Of a DNA stretch of 7,416 nucleotides, positions 1-5,180 are shown piece by piece (positions within the stretch are counted from its first letter, which is position 1; each line of letters begins with the position of its first letter). This DNA comes from Verrucomicrobia bacterium UBA1263 (GTDB lineage: Bacteria > Verrucomicrobiota > Verrucomicrobiia > Limisphaerales > UBA1412). The translations under genes and the position numbers were made by a program. The notes beneath the pieces were generated by a model. It worked only from the letters and a program-made list of their open reading frames with translations. It was not told where the DNA came from and did not search any database. The stretch lies in contig DBVN01000052.1 of NCBI GenBank assembly GCA_002308515.1, forward strand, positions 16,596 through 24,011, read 5' to 3'.

Positions 1-765
1 ATCCGCGCGAGCGGAATCGACAACCTGCTCATCGTCGCGGGCGAGGACCCTAAGGTCAATTCGATCGAACACTTCTGCGACGTCGCGCGGCTCTTGAAGC
101 CGATGTTCTCCAACCTCTCGCTGGAGGTCGCGCCGCAGAGCGAGGAGGATTATCGGAGACTTTTCGCGGCAGGGTTTGAAAGTCTGATCTGTTTTCAGGA
201 AACTTATGAGCAGGATCTTTACAAGTATTTGCATCCTGCCGGGCCGAAGAGTGTTTATGAACACCGGGTCTGGACCCAGCTTCGGGCAGGCAGGGCAGGG
301 TTCCGCACATTGGGTGTAGCTTTTTTGCTGGGATTAGCGCCGTGGAGGGTGGAGGCGGCCAGTCTTGGAGCGCACGCGTTTTATTTGATGAAGGAGTGTT
401 ATCAGAGCCGGGTACAGTTTGCCTTTCCCCGCATCACGCCGGTAAGCGGAGGATTCATTCCGGAATATCCGGTAAGTGAAAGCGATTTAGAGCAGATGAT
501 GTTGGCGTTTCGGATTGTATTTCCGGAGTGCGGGATGACAGTTTCCACGCGGGAATCTCCGGCTTTCCGGGACTCGATTGTGCAAAGTGCCGCCGACAAT
601 ATGAGTGCCGGGTCAAGGGTGACTCCCGGCGGTTATGCCATATCAGCGGACAGGGATGTTTCCCAGTTCACGCTCAACGATTCGCGTGACCCGGAAGAAA
701 TCTATCAGGCGATCCGTCGCAATCATCAGGAAGTAGTTTTCAAAAATTGGGATAAGCGGATATAG
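1..765 (+). CDS. thiH: 2-iminoacetate synthase ThiH, 3' part (5' end outside window)
   Basis: ThiH is a cytosolic radical-SAM tyrosine lyase. It cleaves tyrosine to dehydroglycine (2-iminoacetate) and p-cresol, supplying the glycine-derived part of the thiamine thiazole to ThiG in organisms lacking the oxidase ThiO. Frame 1 is open from base 1 to a TAG at 763-765 and gives 254 residues. The E. coli protein is about 377 aa, so roughly 120 N-terminal residues, including the CxxxCxxC iron-sulfur motif, lie upstream. Family landmarks seen in order are LLIVAGE, LEVAP, FQETY, the GRAG turn, a FPR segment, STRESPAFRD, TPGGY and a terminal NWDKRI (compare KDWD in E. coli). The ATG at base 94 is internal because the homologous sequence continues upstream of it. 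It converges on larE with a 26-bp gap. Third-position GC drops sharply near base 148. The family call is secure; the partner thiG is inferred, not seen. Confidence 0.93.
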   Translation: MRASGIDNLLIVAGEDPKVNSIEHFCDVARLLKPMFSNLSLEVAPQSEEDYRRLFAAGFESLICFQETYEQDLYKYLHPAGPKSVYEHRVWTQLRAGRAGFRTLGVAFLLGLAPWRVEAASLGAHAFYLMKECYQSRVQFAFPRITPVSGGFIPEYPVSESDLEQMMLAFRIVFPECGMTVSTRESPAFRDSIVQSAADNMSAGSRVTPGGYAISADRDVSQFTLNDSRDPEEIYQAIRRNHQEVVFKNWDKRI

Positions 766-791
766 AGTTTTGTGCGCAAATGGCTTGGAGA

Positions 792-1637
792 TCATGCAGT
801 TTCAGGGGGCAATGTTTTATTCATACTCCCTGTTTTGTATCCGTCAATGTCAACGGTCACAAAAGTGAAGCCGATTCGATGAAATTCAGCGGAAACGGTA
901 TCTCTGGTTATCGGAGCAAAAATTTTTATGATATCCTCTTTGTTTACTTCGATGCGCGCTGACATTCCGTGTATCCTTACCCGGACTTGATGAAACCCCA
1001 AATCTAATAAAAGTTGTTCAGCCTGCTCAACCATTTTGAGTCGTTCCGGTGTTATTTTTTCACCGTAAACGAATCGGCTGGAAAGACAGGCAAAACTTTG
1101 TTTGTTCCATGTGGGGAGTCCTTGCCGACGAGAAAGCTGCCGGATTTCCTCTTTATTCAGATTTGCTTGACGCAAAGGGCTGAGTATTCCCAGTTCTTCG
1201 ATGGCTTTCAGACCGGGACGGTAGTCGCCGTTATCATCGCTGTTGGATCCTTCTGCGATCGCTTGTATTCCCAAGCGCTGACAAGCTGAGCGGATTTTTT
1301 GAAAGAGTTCTTGTTTGCAGAGATAACAGCGGTTTTTGGGATTGCTGCAAAAGCCGGGGATGTTTAGTTCTTCGCTGTCCAAAATAATGTGACGGATTTT
1401 TTTCTCAGCGCAGAATTTTTTGGCTTCCAGCAGTTCTCTTTCCGGAAAAGAGCAGGAACGTGCGGTAAAAGCAGTGACGTGATCTCCCAGGACATTACGG
1501 GCGCAATCCAAAAGAAAGGTCGAATCAACACCTGCGGAAAACGCGATAGCAAGCGATGGATATTTTTTCAGTTCCGCAAGCAGGGATTTATATTTTTGTT
1601 CGGTTCCTGCGGATATTTGTTCAAAAGTAGTGTTCAT
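792..1637 (-). CDS. larE: LarE-family ATP-dependent sulfur transferase (PP-loop)
   Basis: The 281-aa cytosolic protein has the usual LarE length. LarE adenylates a pyridinium dinucleotide carboxylate and inserts sulfur, making the nickel-pincer cofactor of lactate racemase and related enzymes. Visible features are the PP-loop SAGVDST (residues 34-40, with Ala where SGGVDS is usual), CYLCK (C104, C107), EGSNSDD (129-135) and DYRPGLKA (138-145). TWNKQSFACLSSRF (176-189) contributes C184, and VDIDGYKTGSMN lies near the C terminus. C104, C107 and C184 fit the three-cysteine LarE subclass that holds a [4Fe-4S] cluster, rather than the type that sacrifices one cysteine; this is inferred from spacing. 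No larB or larC is visible. It is the last gene of the minus-strand run, 15 nt after thiF. The ATG at 1637 has no clear Shine-Dalgarno sequence. The family is secure; the substrate in this setting is not. Confidence 0.88.
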   Translation of the reverse strand: MNTTFEQISAGTEQKYKSLLAELKKYPSLAIAFSAGVDSTFLLDCARNVLGDHVTAFTARSCSFPERELLEAKKFCAEKKIRHIILDSEELNIPGFCSNPKNRCYLCKQELFQKIRSACQRLGIQAIAEGSNSDDNGDYRPGLKAIEELGILSPLRQANLNKEEIRQLSRRQGLPTWNKQSFACLSSRFVYGEKITPERLKMVEQAEQLLLDLGFHQVRVRIHGMSARIEVNKEDIIKIFAPITRDTVSAEFHRIGFTFVTVDIDGYKTGSMNKTLPPETA

Positions 1638-1652
1638 GCAAAAGGGGAAAAC

Positions 1653-2252
1653 TTAGATTTGCATCCCCAGCAGGATGGCAATGACAGTATTTGCCTGCAT
1701 GGCGGCGGCGATGCCAACCCGTGGTGAAGCCGGAGCAAGCTCTGGGGAAATGCCGGAAGTGAGGTCTCCAATAAGATAGAGGTGTGAGCCGACTTTGCGG
1801 ACCCGGATGTCGTTAGATTTCCCGAATCCGGCCAGACCGGACGCGGCAACGATAGGAATATTCGTTTTTGACAGGGCCGTGATCAACATGGTTTTGGCAT
1901 CTGCTTTGTCAAAGGCTTCGACTACGGCATGACAATTCTTAAAGATTTCGGGGATATTCTCTTCTGTCAGCAGACAATCATGGAATTCCAGTTCGACATC
2001 GGGATTGATCCTTCGCAGATTTTCTGCCAGGGCTGTGGTTTTCTTTTGTCCGATCTGGTCAGCGAAGAAAAATTGGCGGTTGAGATTGCTTGGGGAAACG
2101 GTATCAAAATCCGCCGCGATGAAGTGAGAAACCCCGGCGCGGATCAGGTGGCTTAGAACATTGGAACCGAGACCGCCTAATCCCGCGACTCCGATCTTGG
2201 CTTGGGTGAGGATGATCTGCTGAGCGGCTGACAGGTATGGATTTACATTCAT
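1653..2252 (-). CDS. thiF: ThiF-like sulfur-carrier adenylyltransferase, short form (family 2 type)
   Basis: This E1-like enzyme adenylates the C-terminal glycine of a ThiS-type carrier with ATP so that sulfur can be added as a thiocarboxylate. At 199 aa it is short, compared with about 250 aa for E. coli ThiF. Visible features are the nucleotide-binding loop GVAGLGGLGSN (residues 21-31), the acidic strand ending ADFD (47-50), SNLNRQFF (55-62) with the conserved Asn and Arg, and VVEAFDKADAK (110-120). The zinc-binding CxxC pairs of classical ThiF are absent and only two cysteines occur (93, 107), which matches the short ThiF family 2. The start is the ATG at 2252, two bases after the thiS stop (TGATAATG). 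A longer reading from 2354 is rejected because its first 34 residues overlap thiS and look random. Its position next to thiS supports that protein as its substrate. Confidence 0.88.
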   Translation of the reverse strand: MNVNPYLSAAQQIILTQAKIGVAGLGGLGSNVLSHLIRAGVSHFIAADFDTVSPSNLNRQFFFADQIGQKKTTALAENLRRINPDVELEFHDCLLTEENIPEIFKNCHAVVEAFDKADAKTMLITALSKTNIPIVAASGLAGFGKSNDIRVRKVGSHLYLIGDLTSGISPELAPASPRVGIAAAMQANTVIAILLGMQI

Positions 2253-2254
2253 TA

Positions 2255-2461
2255 TCAGCCGCCGCCGACCATGGAAAAAAGATCCACCGTGTCGCCGTCT
2301 TTGGGGTATAGTGTGTCCAGTGGATCTTTTTCTGTCAAGATCTGCCCATTCCAATCCAGGATAAGACTTTTTACCGCGAATCGGCGTGATTGCAAAAACG
2401 CGAGGAGGCTTTCTCCGGCAGTGAATTCAGTCTCTTTTCCATTGAAGGTGATTTGGGGCAT
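2255..2461 (-). CDS. thiS: ThiS/ubiquitin-like sulfur carrier protein
   Basis: This 68-aa beta-grasp carrier is the normal size for ThiS (66 aa in E. coli). It has an N-terminal strand QITFNGKE, a central SLILDWNGQIL and a KDGDTVDLFSMV strand leading into a free GGG terminus (66-68). The terminal glycine would be adenylated by the adjacent ThiF and converted to a thiocarboxylate that donates sulfur. The diglycine is already exposed, so no C-terminal trimming is needed. It sits 62 nt after metY, separated by a hairpin, and 2 nt before thiF. The ATG at 2461 lacks a good Shine-Dalgarno sequence, so translation may depend on other leader features. It could serve thiazole synthesis or act as a HcyS-like carrier for homocysteine synthesis; sequence alone does not decide. 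Confidence 0.9.
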   Translation of the reverse strand: MPQITFNGKETEFTAGESLLAFLQSRRFAVKSLILDWNGQILTEKDPLDTLYPKDGDTVDLFSMVGGG

Positions 2462-2470
2462 ATTTCTACG

Positions 2471-2504
2471 AAAAAGGAGAAGGTTCCGGCTTGGACAGAA
2501 CCTT
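2471..2504 (-). terminator. Intergenic hairpin with T-tract between metY and thiS
   Basis: Read on the minus strand, AAGGTTC (2504-2498) and GAACCTT (2486-2480) form a perfect 7-bp stem with an 11-nt loop. A short CTCC follows, then five T (2475-2471). It begins 20 nt past the metY stop. The T-tract is 4 nt from the stem and short, so a partial terminator or RNA-processing/stability element that lowers thiS-thiF-larE relative to metY is more likely than a full stop. Confidence 0.45.
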
Positions 2505-2523
2505 TCCCCTTCAGTGGTATTGA

Positions 2524-3798
2524 CTAAATGAGTTTCAGGGCATCATCCAGCGCCGTGATGATGTCGTCTTTGTTCTCCAGACCGATGGAGAGGCGGATCA
2601 GTTCCGGCGGTAAACCGGCCTTGATCTGGTCTTCTTCGCTCAGCTGGGAGTGTGTGGTGCTGGCCGGATGGATGATCAGGCTCTTGGCATCCCCGACATT
2701 GGCGATGATCGTGAAGAGATCCACGTTATCCACCAGGTGCTGGGCTTCTTTGGCACCGCCTTTGACGCCGAAGACGACCATGCCGTTGGCTCCATTGGGC
2801 AGGTATTTCGATGCCAGCGGATTGAAGCCGGGATATTTCACCCAGGCGACTTTGGGATGGTTTCTCAGGAATTCCGCTACCGCGCGGCCGTTTTCACTGT
2901 GCTTGGCGGTACGGAGCGCCAGCGATTCCAGACCTTGCAGGAAGAGCCAGCACGCGTCCGGAGCCAGGGTCGGTCCCTGATTGCGCAGTCCCACCGTGCG
3001 CAGACGCAGCGCGAAGGCGATCTCATTGCCGGGGCCCAGGTCGTGAGCGAAACGCAGTCCGTGATAGCCGCGGTCCGGTTCGTTATAGAGAGCGAACTTG
3101 GGATCGGTCCAGTCGAAGTTGCCGGCATCTATCACCGCTCCGCCGATGGCCGTGCCGTGTCCGCCGATCCATTTGGAAAGGGAATGCACGACGATGTTCG
3201 CGCCGTGCTCGATCGGACGCAGCAGCGTGGGCGGGGTGAACGTGGAATCCACGATCAGCGGCAGATGATGTTTCTTCGCGATGGCGGCGTAGTTCTCGAT
3301 GTCCGCGATGTCCAGACCGGGATTGCCGACCGTCTCGATATAGATGGCGCGGGTCTTGCTGTTGATGGCCGCCTCGACCGCCGGAAAGTCGTTGACTGGG
3401 GTGAAGTTGACCTTGATCCCCTGCTGGGGCAGGATAGCGTCAAATTGGGTAAAAGTCCCGCCGTAGAGATTATTCGCGGCAACGATCTCATCGCCCTGCT
3501 TGGCGATATTGGCGATCGTGAAATAGATCGCCGCTGTGCCGGAAGACAGAGCCAGCGCCGCTTTGCCGCCTTCCAAAGCCGCCAGACGTTTTTCCAGTAC
3601 ATCCTCGGTCGGATTCATCAGCCGGGCGTAGATGTTGCCGCTCTCGCGCAGGGCAAAGAGGTCGGCTCCGTGCTGGGAGCTTTTGAACGCGTAAGCAGTC
3701 GTTCTGTAAACAGGAACGGCTCGTGACAGAGTCGTCGGATCGGGAACCTGTCCCGCGTGGATAGCCAACGTTTCGATATGATAGTTTTTGCTGCTCAT
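2524..3798 (-). CDS. metY: O-acetylhomoserine sulfhydrylase (PLP-dependent, Cys/Met metabolism family)
   Basis: MetY is a cytosolic PLP enzyme that replaces the acetyl group of O-acetylhomoserine with sulfur to give homocysteine, the direct-sulfhydrylation route to methionine. The 424 aa are full length for the family. Features in order are IHAGQ..DP near the N terminus, RLMNPT (59-64), the phosphate-binding SSGTAA (85-90), ETVGNPG (155-161), VDSTF with the PLP-pairing D184, and HSLSKWIGGHG with the Schiff-base lysine K209. HPASTTHSQL (377-386) and the substrate-binding R402 in IRLSIGLE follow. The insert after K209 (FDWTDP..GYHGLRF) favours OAH sulfhydrylase over cystathionine gamma-synthase or lyase. 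The start is the ATG at 3798; no clear Shine-Dalgarno sequence precedes it. It leads the thiS-thiF-larE run and has its own promoter region. O-succinylhomoserine or O-phosphohomoserine as substrate is less likely but possible. Confidence 0.92.
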   Translation of the reverse strand: MSSKNYHIETLAIHAGQVPDPTTLSRAVPVYRTTAYAFKSSQHGADLFALRESGNIYARLMNPTEDVLEKRLAALEGGKAALALSSGTAAIYFTIANIAKQGDEIVAANNLYGGTFTQFDAILPQQGIKVNFTPVNDFPAVEAAINSKTRAIYIETVGNPGLDIADIENYAAIAKKHHLPLIVDSTFTPPTLLRPIEHGANIVVHSLSKWIGGHGTAIGGAVIDAGNFDWTDPKFALYNEPDRGYHGLRFAHDLGPGNEIAFALRLRTVGLRNQGPTLAPDACWLFLQGLESLALRTAKHSENGRAVAEFLRNHPKVAWVKYPGFNPLASKYLPNGANGMVVFGVKGGAKEAQHLVDNVDLFTIIANVGDAKSLIIHPASTTHSQLSEEDQIKAGLPPELIRLSIGLENKDDIITALDDALKLI

Positions 3799-3813
3799 GA
3801 TCTTAATACATTA

Positions 3814-3833
3814 CTAAATCAGTTGTGATTTTA
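3814..3833. promoter_or_regulatory. Quasi-palindromic box, downstream copy (metY 5' leader)
   Basis: The box CTAAATCA-N4-TGATTT contains a perfect 6+6 dyad (AAATCA at 3816-3821, TGATTT at 3826-3831). It lies in the predicted metY leader, about 16-35 nt before the ATG. It shares CTAAATCA with the box at 3907-3926. The wider segments 3812-3831 and 3909-3928 are inverted copies matching at 18 of 20 positions. A dimeric regulator binding site is the natural reading; the protein is unknown. Confidence 0.5.
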
Positions 3834-3846
3834 TAAACCAATAAAA

Positions 3847-3861
3847 GGGAAACGATTTCCC
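3847..3861 (-). promoter_or_regulatory. Leader hairpin upstream of metY
   Basis: Read on the minus strand, GGGAAA-TCG-TTTCCC is a perfect 6-bp stem with a 3-nt loop. It can be extended outward by a G-U and an A-U pair, and the right arm runs into TTTTA. It falls about 20 nt after the predicted metY transcription start. It could be a weak attenuator, an mRNA-stability hairpin or another protein-binding dyad. The leader (about 70 nt) is too short for a standard S-box riboswitch. Confidence 0.4.
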
Positions 3862-3877
3862 CTCACACGCGAAAAAG

Positions 3878-3904
3878 ATTATCATAAAAAGCTGAACTTG
3901 TCAA
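3878..3904 (-). promoter_or_regulatory. Predicted sigma-70-type promoter of metY (operon)
   Basis: On the minus strand a perfect TTGACA (3904-3899) is followed after 15 nt by GATAAT (3883-3878), five of six matches to the -10 consensus. A weaker TAATCT at the ideal 17-nt spacing overlaps it. Transcription would start near 3871, giving a leader of about 70 nt. The upstream operator-like box ends two bases from the -35 element. Confidence 0.55.
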
Positions 3905-3906
3905 CA

Positions 3907-3926
3907 CTAAATCACAACTATTTTAG
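3907..3926. promoter_or_regulatory. Quasi-palindromic box, upstream copy (abuts metY -35)
   Basis: The box has CTAAATCA at its left end and TTTTAG at its right end, with outer arms CTAAA/TTTAG pairing perfectly over 5 bp and an imperfect centre. It lies just upstream of TTGACA (3899-3904) and is spaced 93 bp from the same core in the leader box. The two boxes bracketing one promoter suggest cooperative binding or looping by a regulator, or activation from the upstream copy. Confidence 0.5.
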
Positions 3927-3991
3927 TAGTTTTTATAAAATAATTTAAAATAGATTGTTTGATAACATGTTAAAGGGTATATAATTTTTTA

Positions 3992-4321
3992 TTATTCGAC
4001 TCCGTCCATATTCCAAAAGACAAAAGCGAAATCAACACCATCTTCATTCTCGCGTCTGTAAATACCATAACTGCCTTTAGGAATTTTAATAAAATCTGTA
4101 TCTTTATCGGGCAGATCATACGTAAATATCTTCATATCACCATTAGAAAGGATCATAGTGAGAAATTCCCAATCATCCATATTTCTTTGATTGTCCTCCT
4201 CAGGGATGATTTCCACATAATTCTCCCCATCTCCTATTCCGTTGGGTATCATAATATGGTTGTTATATTGAGTTCCAACAGCTAATGAAGCGGCATCACT
4301 GACAGTTTTGATCTTACTCAT
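3992..4321 (-). CDS. Small acidic hypothetical protein
   Basis: I do not recognise this 109-aa protein. It is acidic (runs such as IIPEEDNQRNMDD and NEDGVDF), has no signal peptide or membrane segment, and looks like a compact soluble beta-rich domain with several Trp/Phe/Tyr near the C terminus (DWEFL, FAFVFWNMDG). The ATG at 4321 is preferred: GGAAAG lies 6 nt upstream and a promoter candidate sits further up. A TTG at 4339 would add six residues but lies inside a small hairpin. GC is about 38% in the stretch I counted, well below metY and lemA, which hints at transfer or low expression. It is transcribed toward metY but 193 bp away from it, so probably independently. A single small soluble protein of this type could be an immunity-like or accessory factor, but nothing here proves that. 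Confidence 0.7.
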   Translation of the reverse strand: MSKIKTVSDAASLAVGTQYNNHIMIPNGIGDGENYVEIIPEEDNQRNMDDWEFLTMILSNGDMKIFTYDLPDKDTDFIKIPKGSYGIYRRENEDGVDFAFVFWNMDGVE

Positions 4322-4360
4322 AAACACTTTCCGAACCAAAAAAGGTTCTAAATTTCTGTA

Positions 4361-4389
4361 ATTCTATCTGTCTGAATCCTTTTTCACAA
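4361..4389 (-). promoter_or_regulatory. Predicted promoter of the 109-aa hypothetical gene
   Basis: On the minus strand TTGTGA (4389-4384, four of six matches) and TAGAAT (4366-4361, five of six) are separated by exactly 17 nt. Transcription would start about 7 nt later and give a leader of roughly 33 nt before the ATG at 4321. That leader contains a 5-bp hairpin GAACC/GGTTC with a six-T loop on the minus strand (4333-4348). Confidence 0.45.
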
Positions 4390-4457
4390 GAAAAATCAAG
4401 GGGGGATTTTCTGCTTGAATCAGGGGCATTTGAGCCGCACAATGTGGCGCGGATGAC

Positions 4458-4476
4458 ACTGTAAGTTTTTTACAGT
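4458..4476. promoter_or_regulatory. Dyad overlapping the lemA -35 region
   Basis: ACTGTAA (4458-4464) and TTACAGT (4470-4476) are perfect 7-bp inverted arms with a 5-nt spacer. The right arm covers the proposed lemA -35 box, as a repressor operator would. A transcribed hairpin is less likely because the predicted start is further downstream. Confidence 0.4.
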
Positions 4477-4498
4477 TAAAAAAATCAGTAACTTTAAT
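4469..4498 (+). promoter_or_regulatory. Predicted promoter of lemA and the downstream membrane-protein gene
   Basis: TTTACA (4469-4474, five of six) and TTTAAT (4493-4498, five of six) are separated by 18 nt within an AT-rich stretch. The predicted start near 4505 leaves a leader of only about 13 nt and no Shine-Dalgarno sequence before the ATG at 4518. Confidence 0.45.
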
Positions 4499-4517
4499 TA
4501 TTAAAACAAGATATACG

Positions 4518-5180
4518 ATGCCAAACGAATTAGATGAAGTGACGGGTCCTGTGAACAGCGCGGGACGTGATACACATGTGATAGAAAAACAGATACCTGT
4601 CAAGGTGGGCTGGGGTTCGACCTTGTTTGAAGTGATGCTGTGGGTGCTGGGCATCCTGCCGGGAGTGATCTTCCTATTCAAGAAGATCTCGGCGGCGAAT
4701 TATTTCAAACAGCTGGAGCAGAAGATCCAGGCCGATGCCTCCACGATCGACAATTACCTGGAGCAGCGGGTCCGGATCCTTCAGAATCTGGCCAAACTGG
4801 TGGAGAAGGCGATCGACCTGGACAAGGACGTGATGAAAGCGGTGGCGGCTTTCCGCGGCGGACGGCTGCCGGAGGGCGAGCGCAATCAGGTGGCGGCACA
4901 GATAGACGGCGCGTTTGGCCGGTTATTCCCGCAGGTGGAAGCCTATCCCGACCTGAAAGCTCACGCGGCCATTGCCGACGCTATCCAGCAGAACAGCTAT
5001 TTGCAGAAGGAGATCACCGCGGCGCGCACTCTTTATAATGACACGGTGAACCAGTGGAACACGGATGTCTTCAGCTGGCCGACGAAGATGATCGTGGCGG
5101 CACGGGCCGGTTACACAACACGCATCCCGTTCACGGCCTCGGCTGAGGTCAAAGAGCAGGCGAAAGGCGTCTTCTTTTGA
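4518..5180 (+). CDS. lemA: LemA family membrane protein
   Basis: This 220-aa protein has a soluble N-terminal tail (1-33), one hydrophobic helix (about 35-55, FEVMLWVLGILPGVIFLF) and a helical LemA domain (about 58-205). LemA-like hallmarks are IDNYLEQRVRILQNL (77-91), the EAYPDLKA block (141-148), EITAARTLYNDTVNQWN (165-181) and FSWPTKMIVA (185-194). LemA proteins are widespread bacterial membrane proteins of poorly defined role, sometimes linked to envelope stress or proteolysis. The longer N-terminal tail and KK-flanked helix suggest the domain faces one side of the cytoplasmic membrane as an extended helical bundle. The ATG at 4518 follows a promoter candidate closely. It overlaps the next gene by 4 nt, so the two products are probably made together and may form a complex. 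The family call is firm; the function is unknown. Confidence 0.9.
   Translation: MPNELDEVTGPVNSAGRDTHVIEKQIPVKVGWGSTLFEVMLWVLGILPGVIFLFKKISAANYFKQLEQKIQADASTIDNYLEQRVRILQNLAKLVEKAIDLDKDVMKAVAAFRGGRLPEGERNQVAAQIDGAFGRLFPQVEAYPDLKAHAAIADAIQQNSYLQKEITAARTLYNDTVNQWNTDVFSWPTKMIVAARAGYTTRIPFTASAEVKEQAKGVFF

Noticed and set aside
2253..2354. 34-residue N-terminal extension of ThiF
   Set aside because: It overlaps thiS almost entirely, its residues look random (RRRHGGSFFHGRRR), and the ATG at 2252 gives the family-typical N terminus.
2650..3726. Long 358-codon plus-strand open frame opposite metY
   Set aside because: It is the mirror of a clear MetY with all catalytic motifs. Its translation is Arg/Gly/Asp-rich without recognisable domains, as expected antisense to GC-rich codons.
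3799..3871. SAM or other methionine riboswitch in the metY leader
   Set aside because: The predicted leader is only about 70 nt with one simple hairpin and lacks the multi-helix architecture and conserved core of SAM riboswitches.
3963..3972. 10-bp palindrome TAACATGTTA downstream of the small hypothetical gene
   Set aside because: Short palindromes of this kind arise easily in AT-rich DNA; there is no second copy or T-tract to make it a terminator or operator.
4364..4681. 105-codon minus-strand frame between the small gene and lemA
   Set aside because: Half lies antisense to lemA and the remainder is the regulatory region; no family resemblance.
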